A stretch of 64,000 bases of DNA, taken from Thermococcus stetteri (GTDB taxonomy: Archaea; Methanobacteriota_B; Thermococci; Thermococcales; Thermococcaceae). Location: positions 41,085 to 105,084 of the forward strand of contig NZ_JAGGKB010000006.1 in NCBI RefSeq assembly GCF_017873335.1, given 5' to 3'. Position 1 is the stretch's first letter; each line of letters starts with the position of its first letter. Below, piece by piece: positions 8,860 to 17,016 of this stretch. Below the pieces are notes generated by a model that had not been told where the DNA came from, did not search any database, and saw only the letters and a program-made list of their open reading frames with translations. The translations under genes were made by a program, and so were the position numbers.

Positions 8860-8893
8860 TGCACTCTAATGTGCACTTTCTATACTTAAATGC
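8860..8893 (-). promoter_or_regulatory. cstA promoter with a TGCAC-n6-GTGCA inverted repeat
   Basis: On the minus strand CCGAAAGGCATTTAAGT (BRE plus TATA, centred ~8890) precedes cstA. About 25 bases downstream, where transcription should begin, lies TGCAC-TCTAAT-GTGCA (8860-8875). An inverted repeat at the start site is typical of a repressor operator in archaea. The binding protein is unknown. Confidence 0.45.
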
Positions 8894-9009
8894 CTTTCGG
8901 CGATAAGCTGGGGATATTTCGGTTTTCAACTAAAGGGCGTAGGCTTTGTTTCTGAGTGCTTTGTTAGAACCGATAAGGGAAAATAAAGACAAAAGAAGCA
9001 ACCGGAGAG

Positions 9010-10791
9010 CTACTCTATTTCTATTAGTGGGTCTCCGGTGTTCACGGTGTCTCCTTCTTTGACGAGGATTCCCTTAACAACACCGTCCTTTGGCGCTGGA
9101 ATCTCGTTCTCCATCTTCATAGCCTCAAGAATGAGCAGTCCCTGACCGGTTTTGACCTGCTCGCCCTTCTTCACGAGTATTCTGAGGATTTTTCCGGGCA
9201 TCGGGGCCGTAACAACACCTTCACCTGTAGCAGCTGGAGCTGGTGCTGGTGCAGGAGCTGGAACCGGAGACGGAGCTGGAGCGCTTGGAGCGGAAGTCGG
9301 TTGTGGTGCAGGAGTGGTTATCCCAGCCTGCGTTATATGGGGCAGGTACTTGAGGGCGCTCAGGTCAACACCTTCAACTCCAACCTCGAACTCAACGCCG
9401 TTCACGTATAGCTTGAACTTCTGGGCGGTAGGCGGTACTTCTGGGGCTTTTCTCCCCTCTTTCCTAGCCTCAAAGAACTCCAGCGCGACCTGCGGGAAGA
9501 GGCAGTACGTCAGGAGGTCTTCTTCTGTCGGGCTGTAGCCCTTCTCCTCAAGCTCTTTTCTGCACTTCTCAAGCATCGGCTCGAGAAGGTCACCTGGTCT
9601 GGCCGTTATGGGCTTCTCATCGCCGAGTATTTTCTGCTTGACCTCCGGGTTTATCTCTGCCGGCGGCCTTCCGTAGAGACCCTTCACGTAGTCCTTGACC
9701 TGCTGGGTTACCCTCTCGTACCTCCCGAAGAGGACGTTCAAAACTGCCTGAGTGCCGACTATCTGGCTTGTGGGTGTGACGAGCGGCGGCCAGCCGAGGT
9801 CTTCCCTCACGCGGGGTATTTCCTCAAGGACTTCATTGAGCCTGTCTAGAGCGTTCATTTCCTTTAGCTGGCTTATGAGGTTGGAGAACATTCCCCCTGG
9901 AACCTGGTACTTCAGGATGTAGGGATTGACCATTAGGGTCTCCTTGTGGAGCAGTCCCCAGTACTTCTCCTCGAGGAGCTCCTTGAGGTACCGTGAGACC
10001 TCGTGGATCAGCTCCCTATCGAGGTGGGAGCCGACGGCCTCCGGAAGGGCGTACCATATCGTCTGGATTCCCGGCTGGGCAGTGCCAAAGGCGAGAGGGC
10101 TTATTGCGGTGTCTATGAAGTCAGCTCCCGCTTCCACTGCTTTGAGGTAGGTGGCGACCGCCATTCCGGTGGGGGAGTGCGTGTGTACATTGACCGGAAC
10201 GCCGTATCTTTCCTTTATCTCGCTGACCAGCTCGTAGGCTTTCCAGGGCGTCAGCAGGCCCGCCATGTCCTTTATCGTTATCACGTCAACATCAAGGTCG
10301 AGGAGTTCTTCCACCTTCTTCATGTAGTATTCGAGTGTGAACACCTTTCCCGTTGTGTACGCTATCGCCCCCTGAACCTCTGCTCCGACCTCTTTTGCCT
10401 TTTTTATCGCCAATTCCATATTCCTGATGTCGTTGAGGGCATCGAAGACGCGGAAGATATCTATTCCGTTCTTATGTGCGAGCTCAACGAACTTTTCGAC
10501 GACATCGTCCGGGTAGTGGCGGTAGCCGATGAGGTTCTGACCTCTAAGGAGCATCTGGAGCTTCGTCTTCTTTATGTGCTCCCTCAGGAGGCGGAGCCTC
10601 TCCCAGGGGTCTTCTCTCAAGTAGCGAATGCAGACATCAAAAGTCGCTCCTCCCCAGACCTCCAAGGAGTAGAAGCCAATCTTGTCCATTTTTTCTGCTA
10701 TCGCGAGCATGTCCTCAGTCTGCAGGCGAGTTGCTATGAGTGACTGGTGAGCATCCCTAAACGTTGTGTCTATTATCTCAACCCTCCCCAT
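9010..10791 (-). CDS. Biotin-dependent oxaloacetate decarboxylase alpha / pyruvate carboxylase subunit B
   Basis: 593 residues. The N-terminal carboxyltransferase TIM barrel begins RVEIIDTTFRDAHQSLIATR with metal-binding motif HTHSPTGMAV. A conserved carboxylase domain follows, then a Pro/Ala-rich linker and a C-terminal biotinyl domain with AMKMEN (biotinylated Lys ~559). This subunit moves CO2 between carboxybiotin and pyruvate/oxaloacetate. Neither a biotin carboxylase nor a membrane beta subunit is nearby. ATG 10791 is chosen for the GTGAGG three bases upstream. The biotin transporter genes at 47-49 kb would serve such an enzyme. Confidence 0.9.
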   Translation of the reverse strand: MGRVEIIDTTFRDAHQSLIATRLQTEDMLAIAEKMDKIGFYSLEVWGGATFDVCIRYLREDPWERLRLLREHIKKTKLQMLLRGQNLIGYRHYPDDVVEKFVELAHKNGIDIFRVFDALNDIRNMELAIKKAKEVGAEVQGAIAYTTGKVFTLEYYMKKVEELLDLDVDVITIKDMAGLLTPWKAYELVSEIKERYGVPVNVHTHSPTGMAVATYLKAVEAGADFIDTAISPLAFGTAQPGIQTIWYALPEAVGSHLDRELIHEVSRYLKELLEEKYWGLLHKETLMVNPYILKYQVPGGMFSNLISQLKEMNALDRLNEVLEEIPRVREDLGWPPLVTPTSQIVGTQAVLNVLFGRYERVTQQVKDYVKGLYGRPPAEINPEVKQKILGDEKPITARPGDLLEPMLEKCRKELEEKGYSPTEEDLLTYCLFPQVALEFFEARKEGRKAPEVPPTAQKFKLYVNGVEFEVGVEGVDLSALKYLPHITQAGITTPAPQPTSAPSAPAPSPVPAPAPAPAPAATGEGVVTAPMPGKILRILVKKGEQVKTGQGLLILEAMKMENEIPAPKDGVVKGILVKEGDTVNTGDPLIEIE

Positions 10792-11017
10792 TTTCCTCAC
10801 CTTGTTTATATGTTCTCGAAACGGGCTTTTAACGTTGCCGGCTTTTGACGATGAAGATTCAGACATTGGACGAACAAGACAGTACCTTACTGTTCCTGAT
10901 CTTATCCATGTACAGTATTGTCCAGTGTGTTCTTACTACCCAGTGGACTCATGGGCTTGGCAAAACTTTTTATTCTCTTCCAACATACCGAACCCTCGGC
11001 TAAAGAGGTGGTGAGAG

Positions 11018-11350
11018 ATGAAGTTCTGTCCGAAGTGCGGGAATTTGATGCTCCCTGACAGAAAGAGAAAGGTCTGGGTCTGCCGCTCATGTGGCTATGA
11101 GGAGCCTTTTGATGAGGAAAAAGATAGAGAGAAAACGAGGATCACCAAGAAAGTTGAACACAAGCCGGACGAGGAGATAGTCGTGGTAGAGCAGGACCTC
11201 AAGACCCTGCCAATAGCCCACGTTACTTGCCCTAAGTGCGGCAACGACACCGCCTACTGGTGGGAGCTCCAGACCAGGGCCGGAGACGAGCCGAGCACTA
11301 TCTTCTACAAGTGCACCAAGTGTGGCTACGTCTGGAGGTCATATGAGTGA
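11018..11350 (+). CDS. tfs: Transcription cleavage factor TFS (RPB9/TFIIS-like)
   Basis: 110 residues with two zinc ribbons: Cys4/7/22/25 at the N-terminus and Cys71/74/99/102 at the C-terminus. The tip of the second ribbon carries the catalytic Asp90-Glu91 (RAGDEPSTIFYKC) that stimulates RNA cleavage by paused RNA polymerase, so this is an active TFS rather than only an Rpb9-like subunit. GGTGGTGAG precedes the ATG, with a TATA-like AAACTTTTTATT ~45 bases upstream. It starts a replication/transcription cluster with a small ORF, PCNA and GINS51. Confidence 0.95.
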   Translation: MKFCPKCGNLMLPDRKRKVWVCRSCGYEEPFDEEKDREKTRITKKVEHKPDEEIVVVEQDLKTLPIAHVTCPKCGNDTAYWWELQTRAGDEPSTIFYKCTKCGYVWRSYE

Positions 11351-11523
11351 ACGAGATCGAGCTTGAGACACTGAGAAAGCTCGCCCAAAAGGCCCTCAAG
11401 GAGCTTGAGGAGGCGTACCTCCGTCTTCCAGATACAGATAATGGAAAGACTTATTTATTCCGCGGGAAAGAAAGAGTTAGGCTCATGCTTCAGATACTGG
11501 AGTCAGCTAAAAAGGAGGGGTAG
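11347..11523 (+). CDS. Small 58-residue helical protein between tfs and pcn
   Basis: GTG at 11347 overlaps the tfs stop (GTGA) and has CTGGAGGTC upstream inside tfs. The frame runs VNEIELETLRKLAQKALKEL...AKKEG and stops at 11523, two bases before the PCNA ATG. The sequence is Leu/Lys/Glu-rich and largely helical, with thermococcal codon usage. Size below the usual annotation cutoff is why it is easily missed. No family is recognised. The tight coupling on both sides argues that it is a real gene of the tfs-pcn operon. Confidence 0.65.
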   Translation: MNEIELETLRKLAQKALKELEEAYLRLPDTDNGKTYLFRGKERVRLMLQILESAKKEG

Positions 11524-11525
11524 AA

Positions 11526-12275
11526 ATGCCGTTCGAAGTTGTTTTTGACGGGGCCAAGGAGTTTGCCGACATGATAGCTACTGCCAGCAACCTCATAGAC
11601 GAGGCCGCTTTTAAGTTCACAGAGGAAGGAATAAGCATGCGCGCAATGGACCCGAGCAGGGTCGTTCTCATTGACCTTAACCTGCCTGAAAGCATATTCT
11701 CCAAGTACGAGGTTGAAGAACCCGAGACAATAGGCATCAACATGGACCAGTTCAAGAAGATCCTCAAGCGCGGTAAGGCCAAGGACACGCTCATCCTCAG
11801 AAAGGGCGACGAGAACTTCCTCGAGATAACCTTTGAGGGAACCGCCAAGAGGACTTTCAGGCTTCCACTGATAGACGTGGAAGAGCTTGAGCTGGAGCTT
11901 CCCGAGCTTCCTTTCACGGCCAAAGTAGTCCTCCTCGGCGAAGTCCTCAAGGAGGGTATAAAGGACGCTTCCCTCGTCAGCGACGCCATCAAGTTCATAG
12001 CCAAGGAGGATGAGTTCACGATGAGGGCCGAGGGCGAAACAAACGAGGTTGAGATAAGGCTTACCCTTGAGGATGAGGGCCTTCTTGACCTTGAGGTAGA
12101 AGAAGAGACCAAGAGCGCCTACGGCATAAGCTACCTCAGCGACATGGTCAAGGGCATCGGCAAGGCCGACGAAGTAATCCTCCGCTTCGGCAACGAGATG
12201 CCCCTCCAGATGGAGTACATGATCAGGGACGAGGGCAGGCTGACCTTCCTGCTCGCTCCGCGTGTTGAGGAGTAA
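11526..12275 (+). CDS. pcn: DNA sliding clamp PCNA
   Basis: 249 residues with the two-domain clamp fold: start PFEVVFDGAKEFADMIATAS, interdomain connector, and C-terminal LTFLLAPRVEE. The motif MRAMDPSRVVLIDLNLP is typical for archaeal PCNA. The protein forms a trimeric ring that tethers DNA polymerases, FEN1, ligase and RFC. It sits behind tfs and the 58-aa ORF and ahead of GINS51, the conserved Thermococcales order. An intact clamp gene with normal composition. Confidence 0.97.
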   Translation: MPFEVVFDGAKEFADMIATASNLIDEAAFKFTEEGISMRAMDPSRVVLIDLNLPESIFSKYEVEEPETIGINMDQFKKILKRGKAKDTLILRKGDENFLEITFEGTAKRTFRLPLIDVEELELELPELPFTAKVVLLGEVLKEGIKDASLVSDAIKFIAKEDEFTMRAEGETNEVEIRLTLEDEGLLDLEVEEETKSAYGISYLSDMVKGIGKADEVILRFGNEMPLQMEYMIRDEGRLTFLLAPRVEE

Positions 12276-12306
12276 TCTCCTCTCAACTCTTTTTTGAGGT
12301 GGGAAC

Positions 12307-12873
12307 GTGGACATAGTGAAGCTCAGGGAACTCCTTGAAGCAGAGCTCTCAAGTACGGATCTAAATGAGCTTGATGAAGACTTCTACGTTGAGTTCGACA
12401 GCCTGATAAAGGCCCTAAAGCTGAGTGTGGAGAGCTCCAGGGAACGCGGGGAAAACGTCGAAGAGAGGCTTTACCTCGCCCAGCTCAAAATAGCGGAGTC
12501 CCTCATGAAGGAGATCATCAAGCTCAGACTCCACAAGATAGTTGATCTCGCCGTCGAGGGTAAAATTGCAGAAATGACGACTGAGGAAAAGAGGCTCTTC
12601 AACGTCATAAGGGCCTTTGTGGAGAGGGAAGAAATTCCCGAAATTTTGGAAGAAGTTTCACAGCAAGAAGAAACTGAAGTTAAGATCGAACACAAACCAA
12701 AGAACGTCCCGAAGGAAGCCTATATTATTCAGATAGACCTTCCAGCTATTCTTGGCCCGGACATGAAAGAGTACGGGCCCTTTATGGCGGGGGATATGGC
12801 CATCATCCCTACCGCTATCGGGCGCGCCCTCGTTGAGAGGGAGGCCGCCAGAAGGGTGAAGATATCCCTCTGA
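12307..12873 (+). CDS. GINS complex subunit Gins51 (Gins15)
   Basis: 188 residues, starting at GTG 12307 with GAGGTGGGAAC upstream. The helical A domain (VKLRELLEAELSSTDLNELD; LYLAQLKIAESLMKEIIKLR) is followed by a short acidic linker and a small beta B domain (EAYIIQIDLPAILGPDMKEYGPF), the order found in the archaeal Gins51/Sld5-Psf1 group. GINS bridges MCM and GAN/Cdc45-like nuclease in the replicative helicase. It is co-directional with PCNA, 31 bases downstream. Confidence 0.88.
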   Translation: MDIVKLRELLEAELSSTDLNELDEDFYVEFDSLIKALKLSVESSRERGENVEERLYLAQLKIAESLMKEIIKLRLHKIVDLAVEGKIAEMTTEEKRLFNVIRAFVEREEIPEILEEVSQQEETEVKIEHKPKNVPKEAYIIQIDLPAILGPDMKEYGPFMAGDMAIIPTAIGRALVEREAARRVKISL

Positions 12874-13044
12874 TGGTTCTAACCCATATAACTGAAGCTC
12901 TATCATGGCTCTGTTTTTTGAAACTTTGACTACATATTCATGAGCAACTTGAAATTTTGATAACTAAGAGGCACTAAAATAGGCGCTTGGGAAAAACTGT
13001 TATGGATACTTTGTCTTTCCTTCAATTTTGTTCTCGAAACCAAA

Positions 13045-13060
13045 CCGAAAGGTTTATATA
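13045..13060 (+). promoter_or_regulatory. Strong BRE/TATA promoter of the peroxiredoxin gene
   Basis: CCGAAAGGTTTATATA is a near-ideal archaeal BRE plus TATA element 58 bases before the peroxiredoxin ATG. A second TATA-like TTGGTTTATAAT lies at 13072-13083. The ~170 bases before it hold no gene. Confidence 0.7.
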
Positions 13061-13117
13061 TTCGAACCTCATTGGTTTATAATGAAGAAAGCACACCAAA
13101 AGGAGAGGTGATGTAAG

Positions 13118-13765
13118 ATGGTAGTTATAGGAGAAAAGTTCCCGGAAGTTGAGGTGAAGACCACCCACGGTGTGATAAAGCTGCCGGACTACTTCGCTGA
13201 GAAGGGCAAGTGGTTCGTCCTCTTCAGCCACCCGGCTGACTTCACGCCGGTCTGTACGACCGAGTTCTACGGCATGCAGAAGCGTATTGAAGAGTTCAGG
13301 GAGCTCGGCGTCGAGCCGATTGGACTGAGCGTTGATCAGGTCTTCAGCCACCTTAAGTGGATGGAGTGGATCAAGGAGAACCTCGGAGAGGAGATAACCT
13401 TCCCGGTCATAGCCGACGACAGGGGTGAGCTCGCTGACAAGCTCGGCATGATACCGAGCGGTGCCACCATAACCGCGAGGGCCGTCTTCATCGTCGATGA
13501 CAAGGGCACCATAAGGGCCATCGTCTACTACCCGGCCGAGGTCGGCAGGGACTGGGATGAGATTTTAAGGCTCGTCAAGGCCCTCAAGACCAGCGACGAG
13601 AAGGGCGTCGCCCTGCCTCACAAGTGGCCGAACAACGAGCTTATCGGCGACCGCGCCATAGTCCCGCCGGCCGGAAGCGTCGACCAGATCAAGGAGCGCG
13701 AGGAAGCGAAGGCCAAGGGCGAGATCGAGTGCTACGACTGGTGGTTCTGCCACAAGAAGCTCTAG
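13118..13765 (+). CDS. Peroxiredoxin (archaeal Prx6-type thioredoxin peroxidase)
   Basis: 215 residues. The peroxidatic Cys46 lies in [12 protein letters not shown], and the C-terminal arm carries Cys205 and Cys211 ([12 protein letters not shown]), the three-cysteine pattern of the archaeal decameric peroxiredoxins such as that of Aeropyrum. It reduces H2O2 and organic peroxides in the cytoplasm. The GC-rich, codon-optimised sequence and the strong promoter suggest high expression. GGAGAGGTGATG precedes the ATG. Monocistronic. Confidence 0.95.
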   Translation: MVVIGEKFPEVEVKTTHGVIKLPDYFAEKGKWFVLFSHPADFTPVCTTEFYGMQKRIEEFRELGVEPIGLSVDQVFSHLKWMEWIKENLGEEITFPVIADDRGELADKLGMIPSGATITARAVFIVDDKGTIRAIVYYPAEVGRDWDEILRLVKALKTSDEKGVALPHKWPNNELIGDRAIVPPAGSVDQIKEREEAKAKGEIECYDWWFCHKKL

Positions 13766-13817
13766 TGAGCTTCTTTCTCCGGTTTTTATCTATTTAAAAA
13801 TAAAAAAGAGATTTTAT

Positions 13818-15218
13818 TCAACGGCTTTCTATGTAAACCCCAATGGGGACTTTTGTATCGCATGTTCCCACATGATACGTATACGTGCTGGTGCCCAAAT
13901 AAACGTATTCTGAAACGTCCTGACCAACACCATTCCACTCCCCATAATTTTGAATACCTCCCAATATATTAAGGGAACTTGAGGAGGTGTAGTATATCCC
14001 TGCGCTCAACCCTGCAGCCCAAGGTGGCACAGCACCCCCGCTTAACGCCACTGCAAGGGCACCTATCGGGATTCCAATCCCGAAATCTGCTGAACATGAA
14101 CCGGAAGCGTCTGAAACCAGTAGGGCGAGGCTTTTTGAGTGCCCGACTCCAAGAGCAGTGGCATACTTCATGTCAGTCCCACTATGTATCCAATTCATAA
14201 TCTCCGGGTCTGGCAGACCGCTACGGCTTCCGCCAGCTATTTCATTGTCCCAATTAGTCTTTACGTCATTGACACCCTCCTGAATTCTCTCCTCACCGGT
14301 GGGATCACAGTTATGGATGCTCGCTGTGCAGTAATATTCTTTCTGGTGCAGATGATAGGGTTTTGCGTAGATATAGATGTATCCCTTCTCGTTAGGTGCA
14401 AGGAGAATGCTACGTGAGAAGTAATACTTGCCCTTCATTGTGTAGAAGTTGTTTCCATATATGTCCAAACTTGGAGTGCTCTTCTCTGAAATTTTGTAGC
14501 CGTAAGCCACAGTAAGTCCAAATCTGGTGTAGTACTCCTTGGAAATATCCACCCATGCATTAACAACACCGGATGCAGAATATTTGTTGTCCACAATCAA
14601 AACTGGAACTTCAATGTAATTATCCGGTCTCCATGACAGACTCCAGTCGGTCTTCCAGTAATAGAACTGTCTGTTGGACCTCATCGGGGTTGCATCACTG
14701 TTTTTCGTGTTGGCTGTAAGGGGAGATGAAGGTAATCTGTGTATGTTGATTTTAACAGTCCTCTTGATGCCCTTTGAGACCTCAGCGGTGTTGTAGTTAA
14801 CCACAGCAAATCCGCGATATAACTTTCCGTTCTCATGGTCTATGACCCATACTGAAATCATTAGTGAGGAACCAATGCCTTTCGGATAGAGCATCCTCCA
14901 TTCGCGGAGAACAGATTGGAGTTTTTCATCGGAGAGAGGTATTTTAACCGTATTTCCCGAATCCCAGAACTTTAACCGGCTGGGTTTTTTCAGGCTCCAT
15001 AATAAAATTGTCCTGTATACTTCCCGCGTGGGAACCAGTGCATCTACCTGAACTTGAACCTCAACGTTCTTTGATATCTCGGTGAGCGGTCTGCCCTTCT
15101 CGTCAACCAGTGCAATCTGAATGGCGGGCGGCTGGAGGGCTTTTGCCAGGTATACTCCCATTGCTCCACTCGACAAAAATGCCACAAACAATGCTCCGAG
15201 GATTCTTTTTGATACCAT
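13818..15218 (-). CDS. Secreted or surface protein of unknown family
   Basis: 466 residues, more AT-rich than its neighbours. An N-terminal hydrophobic signal/anchor (ILGALFVAFLSSGAMGVYLA) is followed by a beta-rich extracytoplasmic region. Four cysteines occur in the C-terminal half (YYCTASIHNCDP and GSCSADFG, with a fifth in HVGTCDTKV). Near residues 385-415 there is a Gly/Ala-rich hydrophobic stretch (FGIGIPIGALAVALSGGAV). It has its own AT-rich upstream region and no operon partners. The composition suggests acquisition by transfer. No known family is recognised; the hydrophobic glycine-rich segment recalls the 209-residue protein at 54.9-55.5 kb, but no clear alignment exists. Confidence 0.7.
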   Translation of the reverse strand: MVSKRILGALFVAFLSSGAMGVYLAKALQPPAIQIALVDEKGRPLTEISKNVEVQVQVDALVPTREVYRTILLWSLKKPSRLKFWDSGNTVKIPLSDEKLQSVLREWRMLYPKGIGSSLMISVWVIDHENGKLYRGFAVVNYNTAEVSKGIKRTVKINIHRLPSSPLTANTKNSDATPMRSNRQFYYWKTDWSLSWRPDNYIEVPVLIVDNKYSASGVVNAWVDISKEYYTRFGLTVAYGYKISEKSTPSLDIYGNNFYTMKGKYYFSRSILLAPNEKGYIYIYAKPYHLHQKEYYCTASIHNCDPTGEERIQEGVNDVKTNWDNEIAGGSRSGLPDPEIMNWIHSGTDMKYATALGVGHSKSLALLVSDASGSCSADFGIGIPIGALAVALSGGAVPPWAAGLSAGIYYTSSSSLNILGGIQNYGEWNGVGQDVSEYVYLGTSTYTYHVGTCDTKVPIGVYIESR

Positions 15219-15479
15219 CTTTGCTACCTAATCCTACTAGAACATTAATGCTTATAACTTTTCCTTTTACTATACATAATCATTTCTACTTTTTTTCATA
15301 GAGCTAAGCGGTTCCAACGGTAGTTTTGCTAGTTCTCTGAGTGAAAATAAGGAAGAGCAAATGAATAGACATAAGTGTTCACTACCCTCTTAAAGCACCC
15401 TCAGACAAAACTCCCAAAATACTAAAGCCGATATTATGAAAGTTAGAGCTCGGTCTATCCTCTGAAAAATTTCTTTTCC

Positions 15480-16013
15480 TTATTCTTCTCTAAACCTCTC
15501 AAAAATCACTTCATCAACGAACCCGTATCCCGGAACATAGTGGTGTTTTCTCATCCTTCCAGTGAGTTCGAAGCCGTTCTTCTCGAGGACCCTAATCGAG
15601 GCAACGTTCGGCTCGTAGACCCTCGCGTAGACCTTTCTGAGGTTGAGCCACTCAAAGGCGTAAATCAGTGCAAGCTTTACCGCCTCGCTTCCATAGCCTT
15701 TTCCCCAGTGCTCCCTCCCAAGGAAGTAGCCGAGCTCGGCGTGACCGTCGCGGTGATCTATCCTGTGGAGCCCTATAAAGCCAACGAGCGACGAGGTTGA
15801 GTTCTCAAGGATTGAGAAAACTCTCTCCCTGTCCTTCTCGCGCCTCAGCCTCTCGTACCATTCAAGCTCGTCCTCGATGAAGAAAATCTCCTCGGGCGCT
15901 GTCAGAAAGAGCCTAACGCTCCTGTCGTTGTACCAGAGCCAGGCTTTCCTAACATCATCCTTAGTCGGGACTGCGAGAGAGACAAGTTTTCCCTTTATGA
16001 CTACGGGCCGCAT
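15480..16013 (-). CDS. GNAT N-acetyltransferase, RimJ/RimL type
   Basis: 177 residues. The acetyl-CoA loop is in GREHWGKGYGSEAVKLALIY, with the typical following segments VYARVYEPNVASIRVLEKNGF and HHYVPGYGFVDEVIFE of the RimJ/RimL (Acetyltransf_3) group. Substrates in the family include ribosomal protein N-termini, polyamines and antibiotics; none can be chosen here. ATG 16013 has AAGGTG six bases upstream. It is divergent from the HTH regulator with a 46-base intergenic space, so the two may share control. Confidence 0.85.
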   Translation of the reverse strand: MRPVVIKGKLVSLAVPTKDDVRKAWLWYNDRSVRLFLTAPEEIFFIEDELEWYERLRREKDRERVFSILENSTSSLVGFIGLHRIDHRDGHAELGYFLGREHWGKGYGSEAVKLALIYAFEWLNLRKVYARVYEPNVASIRVLEKNGFELTGRMRKHHYVPGYGFVDEVIFERFREE

Positions 16014-16059
16014 TGAAGGCACCTTAAATTTATTAAGGTGTTATGGGTATTTAAAAACG

Positions 16060-17016
16060 ATGGAAAGGGGGAGACTCATAAAGACCGTTGAGGCAGTACT
16101 CAGAGCCTCTGGTTACAGGGTTGCCAGGTTAGACCTTAAAGGCTCATGCTTTGACCTAGTGGCCAGTGGCCTCTTCCTCCTGCTTTTCATTAAAGTGGCC
16201 GTAAACATTGACGCCGTCAGTGAGGAGCAAGTTGAAGACCTGAAGCGCTTGGCAAAGTTCTTCAAGGCATCCCCCCTCATCGTTGGACTGAGGAGCAAGA
16301 GCGGCGAGCTTGAAGAAGGTGTTGTCTACGAGCGCTTTGGAGTCTATGCCCTCCGCCCCGAGACCCTCTACGATGCCCTTCTAAACAACGAACTTCCAGC
16401 CGTTTTCGCGGAGCGCGGCGGCCTGTACGTCAGGATAAACGGAGAACTATTGAGGGAGCTCAGAGAGAAGCACGGCTACTCTGTAAACGATCTGGCCCAA
16501 CTGCTTGGAGTGTCCAGAAAAAGCCTGCTCAACTACGAGCGCGGCGAGCAGGCGGTTTCACTTGAGGTCGCCATAAGGCTCGAGGAGCTCTTTGACGAGG
16601 CTCTTGCAGAGCCGATTGATGTGCTCAATTCGAGAGTCGAGGCGAAGCTCGACGTCAAGCCCGAGAGTCCCCTCGAGAGGGAGGTCTTCGAAAGGCTCAG
16701 GCGCCTTGGCTTCGGCCTCGTGAAAGTGAAGAAGGCCCCGTTCAACGCCGTCTCAAAGGGTGATGACTTCAGAATCCTGACCGGTATAGACGAGAGGAAG
16801 ACGCGTTCGACCGTCAGGAGGGCCGAGATGGTGGCGGAGGTCAGCAGGATAATCAACTCGGACGGCGTTTTCATCCTCGAGAAGACCAAGACCGAGGTCG
16901 TTAAGGAAGTCCCGATAATCCCCAAGGAGAGCCTTAGGGAGGTTAAGGACGCCGACGAGCTCATCAAGATGATTGAAGAGCTCAAAAGGGAGATAAAAGC
17001 GAAGCTCTTCAGCTGA
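16060..17016 (+). CDS. HTH transcriptional regulator with nuclease-like N-terminus
   Basis: 318 residues. The first ~120 (RLIKTVEAVLRASGYRVARL ... DLVASG) resemble the archaeal regulators fused to a restriction-endonuclease-like fold. A lambda-repressor-type HTH follows at about residues 130-185: LREKHGYSVNDLAQLLGVSR then KSLLNYERGEQAVSLEVA. The C-terminal part is acidic/basic and unassigned. It is the euryarchaeal family often annotated as putative HTH-type regulator. ATG 16060 is preceded by a TATA-like AAATTTATTAAG; a leader of only a few bases is likely. It is convergent with the HD gene, overlapping by eight bases. Confidence 0.85.
   Translation: MERGRLIKTVEAVLRASGYRVARLDLKGSCFDLVASGLFLLLFIKVAVNIDAVSEEQVEDLKRLAKFFKASPLIVGLRSKSGELEEGVVYERFGVYALRPETLYDALLNNELPAVFAERGGLYVRINGELLRELREKHGYSVNDLAQLLGVSRKSLLNYERGEQAVSLEVAIRLEELFDEALAEPIDVLNSRVEAKLDVKPESPLEREVFERLRRLGFGLVKVKKAPFNAVSKGDDFRILTGIDERKTRSTVRRAEMVAEVSRIINSDGVFILEKTKTEVVKEVPIIPKESLREVKDADELIKMIEELKREIKAKLFS

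Noticed and set aside
9010..10791. Complete pyruvate carboxylase
   Set aside because: Only carboxyltransferase and biotinyl domains are present; no biotin carboxylase domain or gene is in the window.
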